From contig NC_045146.1 of NCBI RefSeq assembly GCF_008831285.2, forward strand, positions 24,073,703 through 24,137,702: a stretch of 64,000 nt of DNA, read 5' to 3'. Origin of the DNA: Nymphaea colorata (lineage: Eukaryota > Streptophyta > Magnoliopsida > Nymphaeales > Nymphaeaceae). A program made the position numbers and the translations under genes. This document shows positions 36,801 through 55,349 of the stretch, in pieces (positions within the stretch are counted from its first letter, which is position 1; every line of letters starts with the position of its first letter). Below the pieces are notes generated by a model that was not told where the DNA came from, made no database searches, and was given only the letters and a program-made list of their open reading frames with translations.

Positions 36801-36968
36801 CAGTACCTGGGGGCCTTGGCCGGTGAGGATGCCTTCACGGCTCAAGTCCAGCAGTTCATAGGGACTACCGGCACGCAGTCGGTAGGCCAGCTAATAGGTG
36901 CTTCTTCTAGTTTTGGTAGGCCTAATTCGTCAATGGACCACCTCATTCAGCACCATGAGAACGAATGA
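33801..36968 (+). CDS. CHX: Cation/H+ exchanger of the plant CHX (CPA2) family
   Basis: CHX proteins exchange K+ or other monovalent cations for protons at endomembranes or the plasma membrane. Four exons join in phase: 33801-34019, 34124-34631, 35014-35507 and 35631-36968, giving 852 aa, a normal family length. The N-terminal half is the multi-span exchanger domain, starting with a membrane segment at about 37-60 and RQPRLISQIIAGFILGPS at 64-81. It includes the family Asn-Asp pair in SAIVNDIIMW, and FTTDAIGLRPAFGAFAFGLV followed by FGLFLPLFFITTGLKI. Residues from about 430 form the hydrophilic C-terminal domain (DDREALCYALRMAEHEGVS; HDLFIVGRNQGL). Exon 4 is GC-richer than the flanks. All motifs look intact. 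I cannot assign the exact CHX subgroup by eye; the N-terminus resembles the CHX15 and CHX17-20 group. Confidence 0.95.
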
Positions 36969-38856
36969 GGCCTCGAGAAAACGGTTCAGGAACTAAATTG
37001 TCTCAGAGGGAGGGACTCACTTCTTCTTGGTAGGAAGCTTAGGCATGTGCAGTAACAATGGGCCTTCTAGTGTGGATATTTATGGTCAATTTTTTCGTAA
37101 GCAAAATTTGATGAATGAAGTTTATATAGTTTTCTTGTGGTTAGGTCTTAGGCACTTCGTTAACAGATGGGTCAGGCCAGGCCCTCGAAGGCACAGGTCG
37201 GACAATCTGTCCAGTACTTGTTTGATTATCAGTTTTTGTTCTAGAAAAGATAATCCTCCTTGCTACCATCTAGTTTCTAATTATTCATTTAAATATGACA
37301 AATCTAATAAGATGCAACAAATTCAATATTAATGTATCTAACAATCTAGTAATCTTAATGATTCTCAAATTACCCATGACCCTGGCCTTGCAGAGGGCCT
37401 CTGAGCCGGCTTAGCCCGGCCAATTAAGTAGGAGGGCGAACCATTTTCATAAGCCTGAGTGTCGGCCCGTCCGTTTACCCCACTCTTACATGTAGTAAGG
37501 AACCCAAAGAGTTTTCACGGTCTTTCAAACTAATAAATAGGATCACCACACTTTAGCTTCACAGCAAGAACATAAAATTTGAGGCCATCATGTAATCAAG
37601 CACCATTGTTTATTTGATTTACATTGTTTAATAAGACAACTATTCACAAGAATAAGAAAACAAAGAATCAAATATGAGAAACAAAGAGAGTCATAACTTT
37701 TCCCAACATATCATTCAGATGAAATCCAAAAAAGAGCTGTACAAGCATTTGTTTGACACAGTGAAATTAGAGCAGTTCTAAAAGATCAGATTACACGAGC
37801 TCCCGAGAACATTATTTCTTGCTTTTCTTCTTCATTTTAGCTCAACTGCCCGAATCTATGAAAAGCACCATTCTTTCTCTTTTGTGTGTGTGTGAGAGAG
37901 AGAGAGAGAGTGGACATGTTCACCGACGACGAGTAAGGGCCAGATTCTGGATTCAGTACAAGCCATAACTATAGGACCATGAACAGGAGCTCCAAGAATC
38001 TCAATTTGAGTGGATTGATGCAACTTGTTGTGCGTACAAAATTGTACTGCATTTCAAAACGATCAAGAAAATGCTAAAGTAGATACCTTTACATCCGAAA
38101 AGCAGGATTCGGATGTAGATTCTCGTCGAATACAACTTGTAGATATAACATGTAAATTTGTCGAAAACAACTTGAAACACTGATATGTTGGGGGTTTCAT
38201 AGATGTGGAGAGAAACTTGCATAGATTCCAACTGCTACAGAACACAGCATGTACAGAAAACACCATTCAAGGAGAAGCTTGGATTCCGAAACAGTGATCC
38301 CCGGCATGCACCTTGAAATTTTTCCATGCACCAATACATTCTTGCTCCTAAATGCAGAATAGGGCTGCATTCAATTATTTAAGAACATGCCAAAACTGCA
38401 TCCGCAAAAATCTCTGACCATGATGGTTTTCAGCAGAGCTTTTACAATAATCCTAGTTCATATTCTCAAGCACTTATGTTCAACCTGTGTTAAACTACTC
38501 CAGTTCACTTGCATATACTAGGATGAAATCTATGTAACTTAACGGTTCTGCCTGTTCCAATAAGCGTGGTTCCTTATTTGAGCCAATAGCCCCCCGTGAC
38601 TGATACTGAATGCGTTCCACAGACTGTCTACCATTCAATTGAACAACTAAAATGCAGAAAGAATTCACAGTTGACAAAGATCTTATTTTCTAGTATCATA
38701 TTTACAAACTGAAAATCCCAGTTCCTGTGTACAACAGAGAATTTCAATCTAGAAGCGCCTATGGTAGAAAGGTTAAAAAGCCTAAAAAGTGTACAAGCAT
38801 GAAGATGGTACATGGGGAGAATAAATTCCATGTACAGCCAGTTGGAGGGGTAAAAT
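36969..38856. other. Intergenic region between convergent CHX and aspartic protease genes
   Basis: Both neighbours end here, so it holds two 3' flanks. A CCGG-rich patch at about 37150-37480 and a (GT)n(GA)n run at about 37885-37911 are the only landmarks. Confidence 0.4.
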
Positions 38857-41800
38857 TTAGAACTTCAATGCAAGAATAAACACGATCACGATGAAACCTA
38901 GCAGAAAACTCGAGCTAATAGCATGGCTAAAAGCTGGTGCAGATGAAAACTGAGCGGTTCCATTTATTATCGTGTCTTCTGGATTGAAAGTAATGGGGAC
39001 CGCAGTAGACGCTGGTGGCAAGGACGAGCCTACTGATAATGTAGCTGAACCCTCGGTGTCATAACCTGAATGGGGAAAAAAATGGATTACTTTACTCAGA
39101 GGGACCAAGATTCAGCATAAACAAGTGCCTGAATGTGTTGCACTTACAGTCGAATGTCTTCCAACCTAAGACAAGCTTGTCTCTATCAAAGACAATGCGG
39201 TGACCTGTCATAAAATTTTCTGCACGCAGGATGACAAAGGTATTCATTAGGAAGATAGTTCCTTACAAAATTTTTGCAATCAAAAAATCATTGAAAAATG
39301 AACTCTTTCTTCTCTCTATCAAACACAATGCAGTGACCTGTCATAAAATGTTCTGCACGCAGATGACAAAGGTATTCTTTAGGAAGATAGTTCCTTAGAA
39401 ATTTTTGCAATAAAAATGAACTCTCTCTCTTTCTCTTTGCGGTACAGGAGATAGGCCAAGGGGCAGCACACTTCATGAACTTATTCAGAATGATGATGCC
39501 AGAAAATTGCAACATGAAAACACTGTCACTACCGGAAGCATGAATAGAGTTTTTCAGGTCTATGTGGAGAAGTAGAAAGCATACCAGGAGGTAGTGGCAG
39601 AGACAGAAATTTTAAGCCGAGAGGCACATGCTTATGTTTGAAATTTGAGCAAATCAAACTTGTCAAAAACATTATACATTTATACCTTTTTATTATCAAG
39701 AGATGAAATCATTATTTTTATATTATATATCATATATATATTATCTATCAATACCACATGATTACATTTTAGTAAAATGAAAATCTAATAGAATTCAGAA
39801 AAACCTAATAACTTTGTGTTTTTATAACTTAATACTATGTTTTTTATATTTCAAAATGTACCCTTATCAATATTCTCTCAAATACTTTCGAGACATATTC
39901 AAATGTCAATGGATCTGTCACAATGCTTCTTCAGATGAGATTTAAAAAAAACATCTCCAAACGAGAAAAGATTATATCCTTTTAATATAACAAAATAAAA
40001 ATACATTACAGTTTCTCTTGTTCGAACTTTTAAAGACAATTGAATAACATATAAAGTAGGTCCAGGCTTTTTAAGGCAATACTAACTATTCATACTGTTG
40101 GCTTTTGACAAAAATAAAATCAGGACCTTCTAGAAAATGTCATAAGCTCTTATTCGGCCAAACTGAAATTATTAGGCTTATCAAGTACAAGAATTTCCTA
40201 ACACTGGTTCTTTTAATGAATGTCAAATATAAAAGTAGATGGGAACACAATATATAATTTGCATTACGATTAGGCTTATCAAGTAAAAGAATTTCCGAAC
40301 ACTGGCTCTTTTAATGAATGTTAAATCTAAAAGTAGATGGGAGCACAATACATAATTTGCATTACGAAAAAGTACTAATTTTTTGTGGGAAAAACTATAT
40401 ATTATTTAGTATTTACATTACTATAAATTAAATGACTACTTTCTTTGTCTTTGTGAGACAAAAAACAAAAGCTAAAAACAACTTAGGGGGCACTCTGTGA
40501 AGTTAAGGGGCACTGATATAGTATTTCTCATTATAAGTTAAATGGTGTACCCTAACCATGACATGGCTCTGTGATTACAAGGAGGTGAATAAAGTGCGAA
40601 CTGAGAAAGAAGCTGTTTTTGTAGTTTGAAAGTAAAGACTCAAAACCAAAAAGGAAAATACATTTGGAGAAATAAAAGATCAAATTTATCAAGGTAAACA
40701 TTGCCACTCTTCCATGTAAGGCATTCCAATTTCCAAGTAGCTCTTCAAAGGATAATAAGTTCAGTCTAAAGCCTTACGCCTTTACTGAACAATTTTTTGA
40801 GATGCTGAGGGCAAAGATACAAATAATGAGATACAGAATATACATGTTACACCAGCATGTCTTTCAAAGGACTACTTGGTCAAAAATATCATAACCATGA
40901 CAACTTTGGGGTGCCCGTTGAACTAATGCATGCAGTGGATCTTGGTAAGCCTTTTAAACCTGCTGCTCATTATGACCAAATTCGCTTGTGAAAATAGGGC
41001 TAAAAACACAAAAAAGGTTTTCAGAGGTAGCTGAATCCCCCTCAATTCTACAGAAATTTAAAATTTCTTTATGGAAAGAAGGAACTACCATTACTGAGCT
41101 AGCAATATGTGGAGTTCAGTTTTTTCCTTTTGCACTTTCCTTGCCTTCAAAATGAGTCATGTTTATCTTCCTTAGTATTTCAAATTATTTTGGTCTTGAT
41201 TAGTGTAAGGCAGCAGAATGCAACCGCTGCAAGTGAGAACCAAAAATTTTGTTTGCATAAAGGACCAAAGCTATGCTGCACAGACACTGATCCAAGGGTC
41301 TGTGTCCAACACTTCACATGACCCTCAAAGGCTCAAACACATCAAACACTAAAAAGGTAAACTCTTAGGCACGCTATACAGTTTTATCCTGTCTCTTGTG
41401 CCTCCCGGTCCTCAAGAACACACTGTTGCTTTTCACAAATCCAACCAATATAGAAGGATGCAACATGTTCAGGCTAAGTGCTGTTTTTCATAAATTTAAC
41501 CAAATAGATAGATGTAGAATGTTCAAATTTATAGGACTAAAAAATCATGAAAATCAGATGTATTGCTATTAATAGTCTTAGTTTTTTCAACTCATAAAAT
41601 TTGATCTAGACATAAGATTTCGATGACTTTTCTTGGATTTCTATATTTCACAGATTTTACATCCATCTATATGGTTATATTTGTCAAAAGCAAAACATCA
41701 GAACACGCACACAAAAGGCCTATGTGAAGAGGTATGACATGAGTATGTATATGTACATATATTAATGCCTCCATGTCGAACTTGTTGAAACCATTAAATA

Positions 41801-42820
41801 TAAACAAAGACATACAAGAAAGAGAGTGGTTTGTCCATCTTTTTTCTTCTATTTATTATCTATTAAAAAAGAAATGAAGGAGACCTTAGCACCTTACCCC
41901 CTACCTTCTCCTTTGCCTAATTTAATGGAGAAGGAAAAGCCTCCTTTTCCGTTAAACAAGGATAGAAGAAAACAGCACCCTCAAGTAGTGCCAAAGGAGT
42001 GTGAATGAGGGTTGTCAGACATGAAAAGTCATGCTTAACACATGCCATTTTGATGAACCATGTAACTGTGTGTGCATATGTATATGTGTGTGTGGGAGAG
42101 AGAGAGAGAGAGAGAGAGAGTGAGAGAGAAAGAGAGAGGACAAACATATGAGACACTGACAAACTTACGTCCAATGATGTTCAAGTCCTTGCTCTTCACA
42201 ATGGCTAGACAATACATAAGTTGAACCTGCATATCGTGATAAGATGGATGTAAAGGCCAAAGCAGGATTGATTGACAGTACTAGTGGATATCACAAACTA
42301 CCTACCGAAGTAGACATCGAAATTGTGGGAGCAGCAACAGGAAATTTGCCGCCACCTTTCATTGTTATAGTGATTGGGATAAGTGTAAAATTTTTGTCCA
42401 AACTGCATGAGATTAAATCATTAAATCTCATAAAAAACATGTATTTATTTAAGTGGCCAGAATGTGTATAGATTGATTACCTCATATCATAACAATATTC
42501 AAATGGGATTTTTGAATCAGGCTTATCTGGAGCATCACGAGTTTGTGAGTTGAACTGCAAAAATGTAGAAGGTTATGTGCCTAAGAATCATATCTAGCTA
42601 TAAACTAACATCATGCATTTGCTAATGTACTTACATTCTCCGCAACAAGAGTATAGGTTGGATCAGTTAAATAAGTGAAAGAGGTTCCAGTGTCAAACAT
42701 TGCAGAAAGCCCTGTCTCTAACTTGATATGTTCAGCACCCACTTCTATTTCAGTAATAGTGACATTGTATGTTGGACTGCATATTTTATTCAAGCAAACC
42801 AAGATTAAAACCTCCAGAGA

Positions 42821-42871
<51 letters not shown>

Positions 42872-45058
42872 ACCATACAGTGAATAAGGAACTCACTGTG
42901 ATGTGTCCACATAAAGTGGGGTTACTTCTTGGTCATTGCTACCTTTGTCCCCAAAGTTGATTCTTCCAACATTATCACGACCAAAGCACATGGAGAAAGA
43001 ATCTGCTATAAGGCCAGAACTAGCTAGCACACTGGGTACAGATAACTTAGACATCCCAAGTCCAAATAAACCATTAGGAGCAGCACCGTCCAGAAAGGAA
43101 CCAGTCTGAACCTGTCCACAACTGCATCACAAGAAACATGAAGTAAGACCTTTGGGGCTGAATTTTTGAGGTAAAAAAATGACAAAAGAATACCAAACTT
43201 CGATTTTTGAAACATTTAATTTTTACCAAACAGCTTGAAGTTAAGCAGTTAAATGCAGATAGAAGTTGAAGATATATAGGAAAAAGAGCATACCCGAATA
43301 CAACTGAGGCATGGATTTCTTTTGGTTGGCTATCTTCTGTGGTTAGGTAAAGAATATCCTCCATTAGAAACCCTGAAGATGAAGTGCCACCAGAAACATA
43401 AGATACCGTGTAAGGGCATTGATTAGCCATTCCGGAGCATTCCCTTTGTGAATTGCAAAGACTAGCATTGCAGGGGACATATTTGCTTGTGGTAGACTCA
43501 CGAGGACTGTAAATGGTGAGCTCAATGCCCTAAAACAAGAAACAATAACCAGGTCAATTTGCCTTTCCCGTAGAACCAGCCACTACGAATTCAACATGCA
43601 GCAAACAAGGTAGATAAAGAGTTTCACGCCTTCATGTTGAAACAAAAAAAAAGTACCAAGACAAAATTAAGTTGGTAATGCCGTAATGGGGATATTTAAC
43701 CAGAACAAATGCGACCAGCCTTCAGATCTAACATAATAATCATTCTTCAACAAACTTTGGATTGGAAAATTTTGACTTCAAATGATGGCACAGGTTTTTT
43801 TTTTTTTTCGTGAAGAAGCAGACTGTAAAGACAACCTAAGATACTGCACAGTCCAATTTGAAAACTATGTGTATGATCAGGTCAACTGGTCCTAGCTAAA
43901 CCTCATTTCTGAAGGTGTAATTTCTTGAAGGTAACATATCGCACTTGAAGGTAACATATCGCACCAAGAAAGTAGGCATATCCAATGATACCACTTCCAA
44001 AAATTACCTGACAAGCGATAAAAGAAGAAAGACAAACCAACGAAAACAAGACGTACGCCACATACTTCATTAGTGGACTCCAAAATCAGAACCTAATCCG
44101 TATAAATTTTTAGTCTCTCAATAAATTTGAAACATCCAAACGCCTACCGCAGTTGACCCAAGAATATTGGACATATTCGAGGCCCCACATGCATGTGTAA
44201 ATTCCAAAACAGAGAAAAATATCGAGACACCATGAGATCCTTCTAACAAACCGCGAACAATTCAAAGAACCCATTAGAAATTGAAAGCTGAAATATTTTT
44301 GTTGCTCATCCAGAAACGCCAAAGTTCTGTTTGTTCCTGCAACAATTCTTTCAGAAATTCCCACCACCAAGACAATCTGATCATGTTATAATGAATCATA
44401 GATCATGTTTAGTGAATCATAGATCATGTTTTAATGAATCATAGTAATAAAAGAAAAAACCGAATCAGAACTTATTTCATAAAAAGCAGAGTAAAAGGGA
44501 AAGGGAATATACCGGAAAACCACTGACGGCGGGTTTAGAGGAAGCGCAACTGGTGCACTCGCACGGCACCCAGAAAAGATCGCTACCCGTATCTAGAGCC
44601 ACCAGAAACCTAACGCCCGGCGTCCCTATCTCGACAGTCGTGTAGTGCAAGCTTCAGCCATCAACACAAGTCGAAACCCTAGTCTCAGGAAATCTTCCCA
44701 CGGAAAAGAAAAAGGAAAAAGAAAAAGATAGGGCGACGAACGCATACAATCCCAAGGAATTGAGGTGGAGAGTCATGTTCCCGTCGATGAACGACACCAG
44801 CGCGCCATCTCCGGCTAGATTCCGGCCACGAAACACCCGGTCGTGGTGGGAGAGCGCGGCGTAGTAGTCAACACTGCCCTGCTCCGGCCAGTCCTCGACG
44901 GAGACTCCAGCTGTATAGCTCAACCACCGGCGGACGTGATCGGAATACCTGTGGTGGACCTCCAAGCTGAACGTTCTGCCGTGGGCTTGTTCTGACAAGA
45001 TCAAGTGGATCGAGATGAGGAGGAACACAGCCAAAGGGACGGAGTCGGAGGGCGCCAT
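38857..45058 (-). CDS. Nepenthesin-type aspartic protease with C-terminal membrane anchor
   Basis: Ten exons join in phase on the minus strand: 45058-44748, 44651-44513, 43529-43294, 43121-42897, 42776-42635, 42554-42481, 42402-42306, 42226-42169, 39219-39148 and 39065-38857, giving 520 aa. A signal peptide covers about residues 1-27 (VPLAVFLLISIHLIL). The first catalytic site is LVALDTGSDLFWVPCEC with Asp124, the second SAMFDTGTSFTYL with Asp332. FLHYTTVEIGTPG and the cysteine-rich insert CNASLCNSQRECSGMANQCP are typical of plant A1B proteases related to Arabidopsis APF1. The C-terminus is a Ser/Ala-rich stretch followed by a hydrophobic tail (FLLGFIVIVFILALKF), as in GPI-anchored members, so action at the cell surface is likely. 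Intron 8 is 2.9 kb and contains a duplicate of exon 9. Confidence 0.94.
39181..39427 (-). repeat. Tandem duplication covering aspartic protease exon 9
   Basis: Two units (39181-about 39290 and 39314-39427, period about 133 bp) share ctctatcaaa(g/c)acaatgc, tgacctgtcataaaat and aggaagatagttcctta. The proximal unit contains the real exon 9. The upstream unit keeps the splice acceptor (gcgtgcag) and codes QHFMTGHCIVFDREKKEF before a stop at 39288-39290. Confidence 0.9.
40172..40366. repeat. 97-bp tandem duplication in protease intron 8
   Basis: Two adjacent units begin 'ttaggcttatcaagta' and end 'taatttgcattacga', differing at only a few positions, which indicates a fairly recent duplication. 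Confidence 0.88.
42093..42120. repeat. (GA)n microsatellite in intron 8
   Basis: An uninterrupted GA run preceded by a tgtgtg stretch, about 50 bp from exon 8. Confidence 0.85.
42824..42869. repeat. (TA)n microsatellite in intron 4
   Basis: About 22 TA units between exons 4 and 5 of the aspartic protease. Confidence 0.9.
43919..43965. repeat. 22-bp tandem duplication in protease intron 2
   Basis: 'cttgaaggtaacatatcgca' appears twice in immediate succession. Confidence 0.85.
44388..44446. repeat. Short tandem repeat in protease intron 2
   Basis: Three imperfect units based on 'gaatcatagatcatgttt'. Confidence 0.8.
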
Positions 45059-45640
45059 GGAGAGCTGGGGGATGGCACGGGGAAAAGCGGCTTGCTAGGG
45101 AGGGAGTCGTGAAGGAGGGAGAAGCAGGTTGGGAGGGGGAGAAGGAGAAGAGTTTGTACGGAGGGAGGCGAAGGAAGGTGGATCCTGCATGTCCCTTCCT
45201 TCTACGCGACAATGGCGAACTCGTTCAGGATGAAGAAGAAGGAGAAGGAAGGGGCGAGAAATTTCTCCTCCTCTGCGCAGAGGAAAGCAAGTGCCCCCGC
45301 CAACACGCGTCTCCTCCTGGCTCCTGTCCCTCTCCCACCCACCAACCGCTAACGGACTTAGCTCACCGTTGATCTCTCTCTCTCTCACACACACTCACTC
45401 GCATGCATCTCTCCATTCCCATCGTCGTCTCTTTTTATACTCTCTCTCCACTGCTCTTACTTTTTCATCTCTCTCAATGATTCACGTCTCCCCACTCTTT
45501 TCCTCCGTCGTTTCCGTCAATCTGAGACAGAATTCTCATTTCAATTCAAGTGCTGCCGGACTTCAACCGAGCGCATTGGATCTCCATTCTGAAGACTTCT
45601 TCATCCCGGTCTCAGTGCCAGTCTGTGGTTGAGCATCCAT
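45059..45640. promoter_or_regulatory. Probable promoter region of the aspartic protease
   Basis: GC-richer DNA directly upstream of the ATG, with CT/GA-rich tracts (ctctctctct near 45375) of the kind common in plant leaders and core promoters. No single TATA box could be chosen with confidence. Confidence 0.35.
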
Positions 45641-45729
45641 TATTACCCCGGCCATTTTCTTCTTTCCTTAACCAGGAGGGCCTTGTTGTTAGCATATTCA
45701 AGGCGCGGGACTCTTCACTGTAGAAGTGA

Positions 45730-45767
<38 letters not shown>

Positions 45768-46927
45768 GTGTGAATGTGCGCTGCTTATGAGCCGTCCAAT
45801 TAATTCTATTATAGATAGGTCAAGTGTCACATGTAAATTTTCCTTTCAATATTAAATGATAATATGTATTTAATTGGAGAAAGGTAACTTTACACTTGAT
45901 GCATTGTTAATCATAAATCAAATTGTTGAACAATATATCAATCCGCCTATTTACTGGTTCTTATCCCCTTATTCCTCGACATGATGAATTTAAAAAATTT
46001 GTAGAATATTTTCAATTAAATTATAAAGAAAATTTAAAAACCCTGCGTCTGATTTGGTGTATATTCTCTAATGTGGAGGTAACTGAAAAAATGGTTATGC
46101 ACTTGAAAGTTGAAAGAGAAATTTGAAATTGAGAAAACAAAAGGTAAGGTTGATATGGTGGGATCCGGGTTGCATTCAACCCATCAAAAGGATGGTTGCA
46201 AGTCCACATCAATTTCAATCCTGGGCCTTCCCTTCTTTTCAGCATTCAAGTCAGAGATCTGGATTCGCAACCAGATCCATGAATCTATGATGTGATCGGA
46301 AATTGGAATTCAAAAAGTTTAAAACCGAGATCGTTGGTAGTGAATTCTATCTCAGGTAGATTTAAGATCCACATTATATTATAAAAGTCACAGATCTATA
46401 GACTACAATCGTGAGTTTTAAAATACCTATAAATTTAGCCTAAAACATGTGAGATGTCTAAAGTCTAAATTTAAGTTAAACTTTCTATTGAATTAAAATA
46501 TGTATATGAATAAGTTGGGTAGGTGATATTCCTGGGCAATTTGATTTTACTCTCAATAAATTCAGCTAGTCCCTGTCCAGACAGACCATTCGTTCAATAC
46601 ACTATCGAGGGCGATCGCACCGTGTGGGCCAGTTGACCCCACGGTCCACCTTTACCTTTTCTTCTTTTTTAGGTGAACAAAAGGTTCAGGTCGTACGAGC
46701 CATCAGCAAGGACTCATAGCTGTCATTTCCAAACGAGGAGATGCTTCAAAAGAGAAAAACAAGGTATATGTGTATGCACTTTTGGACTTGAGCACATTGA
46801 AAGTTGTTTTCCTCGTAGATGGAAAATGTTTAAATTTATAGATATAAAAATTAGTTATAAAATTCAGATGCATATATCAATAATATATTAAAAATTAATT
46901 TAACATCAGCATTGTTTTTTTTTTCAA

Positions 46928-46966
<39 letters not shown>

Positions 46967-47634
46967 CTCAAGAACATAGCTGGTATGTTTGGGCATTGCT
47001 GTTACTTTTTTATATTGTAAAAAGTAGTCGCGCTATACTTGAATTAGATAGTGTACCATAAAATCTTCTAGATCAAGAAGCACCTTTGGACCCTAAAAAA
47101 AGAGAAAGAGGTGGCTTCACCTTTCAAAAATGATATATATATATTATTAATGAGCATTAATGTTGCACTACATGATTTGAATTGCACAAGTTTGGTCTGA
47201 ATTGGTCGATTAAATCCATATCAGCTGATGTGTGAATAAAATAAAAAAGCAGTTTATTTATAATTTTTAATGTAAAAACAATTAAAATTGCTAATGAATG
47301 CATGTACATATCTGATGTTTATTGGATGGCAGACCTCTCTTTTTCTTTCTTCTTTCGATATCATTTGCCAGATTGCTAAGGGACCGTCCTGCTTCTGCCA
47401 CATTCATGAAGGAAGGAGCAGGTGCACATTCTACTATCGCCATGGCCGGTCGACGTTGATGCTCTACCAAATAAAAACAATTGTGACATCACAACCAAAG
47501 GAAGTTGAAGGTGAGCCTTCACCACCAAGCCTTTATGAGGACAGCACTCTTCAAATTAAATCAATATCAATGTCTTTTTCTTGTTTAACAATATCTAAAC
47601 ACAAAGTTTCTTTGAAAATGTGGTAATTTTTCTT

Positions 47635-47690
<56 letters not shown>

Positions 47691-49967
47691 CTTTTATAAC
47701 TTTGGTTTGCATTAAGGCCGAAACCCATAATTAGACTCGCTCTGTTCCTTGTACCATATTTATAGTTAATTGCTGAGAGATGTGCATACGACAAGTCAGC
47801 CGAGTTCATATACCGGTTGGCTAAGTACATTTCAGATTCTGACACAATCAATGGGTATCCTATCTGGTAGCGACCGAACCGATTAAAGCATACAGGAAAA
47901 ACAGTTCTTTTTTATTATCTTAGTATTAGTTATGACTCACTACTTTATTCGTTGATATATGAATATAATTTCAAAAATTTTATACTTGTAAATTAATAAT
48001 AAAAAGTATAGTTTTTATGTTTGAATAACTTTTCAGATGTCAGGCCGAAGCATATCAACTATGTGTAGCTGATTTACTTTACAATGCTTACCAAAAGAAC
48101 CCGTTTGCATGAAACACTCCAGTGGCCAACAGGGTTTCTGTAAAAGACCTTTTAGGTAAAAGAAAGTGGCGGCCTCACACAACTTCAAAAGCCTGCCCAT
48201 CTCCAACTTGCATTTTGTTTTCTTCATTAGAAAAGAAAAGTGCTGCATATTGGAAAGAATGTTGATCTTCCCAATGCAGGGTTCAATTCCTTAGCGAGGT
48301 GGTTTTTGTGAAGCCCACCTTAAGACACCTTTAGCGAAGATGGCATAAGAAATTCGTCTACAATAATGCTTGTTTTTGTCGCAAAACCTGGAAGTTCTTC
48401 TAAGAACTGGTCTATGATGTGTTTGGACGGCTTCCTCAAACTCGATGAACTGAGTGAGGGGTTGAAGAAGCTCTTATTGAGCCCCATATCACAATTTTGA
48501 TGAGAACATCACTACCCAAAGGCTCAAACAGCGGACTAGAGAAATAGGCATCTCCTCTCTTGAAAGGATGGCACTGTTTGGTGCATTGTGGTTTCTGTAT
48601 TGCCCTTTCGGGTTTAGAACCGCTGGTTGGTTATCAATGAGGCAGTCAATGGGAACATAGCAGTTACGTTGCTTTGCAAAATGTCTGGAAACATGTTACT
48701 AAAAATTCATGGTATTGGAATGGGTAGAAACGATCCCAAAACCCACTGAAAAAACAATTGCTTTTTAGCTGTCAATTTCAAAACAATCAAATGTAGGTCC
48801 TGTTGGCCTGGTTGGGTGACGCATCTAGAAGTAGCTTTCAGAAGCTACCCACCTGAAACAAAACCCTGAGGCCAAAATGGCACCTACCAACGTTCACCAC
48901 AATAACTCCCTACCCAATTATACATTGTGCAATAATACCACCATCATAGAGCTTGGATCTTCTCTATACTTAGCAACTTGGAAGAAGAACCAATCAAAAC
49001 CGATATTTGCATAATTGCATCTCCCTATAAAGCTACAAATCCGATAAATTTACTCAATTAAACGCATATTCAGATCCAAACACAAGTCTAATAGCAACTG
49101 AACAAATAGGTAAGTTTGAAGCCCGAACTAATCCATAGGTACATTTGGATCTTATCAAAATGTTCTGAACGTGGGTAACCATCGACAACGCTCCGGAATC
49201 GAGCGAGAAATGGATAAAAAAATCACCATCCGGAAGGAATAGTCCACAACCTGCACTGACTTAGCTTGCCAACTATTTCACCAAGCTTTCGAAGACGTCA
49301 AGTGCATCTTGTTGGGACCAAGGCACTGTAGAGGGTACAGGAAGCATGCGTGCTGTGATTTGCTCGATCCCTTAGCAAACACAAATTAAAAAGCATTTTC
49401 TAGTAAACAAACAATGGCATCTCAGAGTTAGTCCCACAATAAAAACTGTGAAAAAAAAACAGAAGAAAACAACTACCTTTATGTATTTGGGAGTGGCATC
49501 CGCAAACGCCTCAAATTTCATAACTAGGGAAAAGCTATGGAGCTATTGAAATCATACACAATCCCAAAAAGTAGAACGCATCGTCAGAATAAAGTTTTCA
49601 ATAAAGACTTTATACGGTAAAAAGTATTCGTACAAACGAGTAAAGAAATAATAGAATCTCCTATACATGAAGTTGCGCTGCCAGCATAAGCATAAAATAT
49701 GGAGAAGTATCATAAAAACCGCTTCATTATTTCCACTATGCTATCATCCGGAAAACAAAGAAAATTTGACAAGGAGAGCATTCTCCAAACTTTTATGGGA
49801 TAGTATACATTGACGAGACCCCGAATCAGGATTTACCTCATTTGAAATGTTTAAAATAAACAATCTCAAAATTTTTAGAACTTCAGTTCCTCATAAAAAG
49901 TTTCTTCGTGGAAAAATCACCGTGCCAGAAGCTGTTAAGGGGCTAAGAGATTACGTGCAACTCAATC
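45641..49967. other. Intergenic region with microsatellites, no recognised gene
   Basis: Contains (TA)n runs at about 45731-45764 and 46931-46963 and a compound (TC)n(TA)n at about 47636-47691. The part at about 48270-48800 is less AT-biased and may be an eroded coding fragment, but every frame is interrupted and I recognise no family. Confidence 0.4.
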
Positions 49968-55315
<5,348 letters not shown>

Positions 55316-55316
55316 C

Positions 55317-55319
<3 letters not shown>

Positions 55320-55348
<29 letters not shown>
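55320..55348. repeat. (TC)n microsatellite in the 5' leader of the PGES2-like gene
   Basis: A TC run a few bases upstream of the start codon; on the coding strand it is (GA)n, and it probably lies within the leader. Confidence 0.8.
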
Positions 55349-55349
55349 C

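Noticed and set aside
35616-36838. Several long minus-strand frames opposite CHX exon 4
   Set aside because: They are shadows of a GC-rich coding exon on the plus strand; the plus-strand frame matches the CHX family throughout.
48270-48800. Less AT-biased stretch suggestive of an eroded coding region
   Set aside because: All frames on both strands contain several stops and no family motif was recognised.
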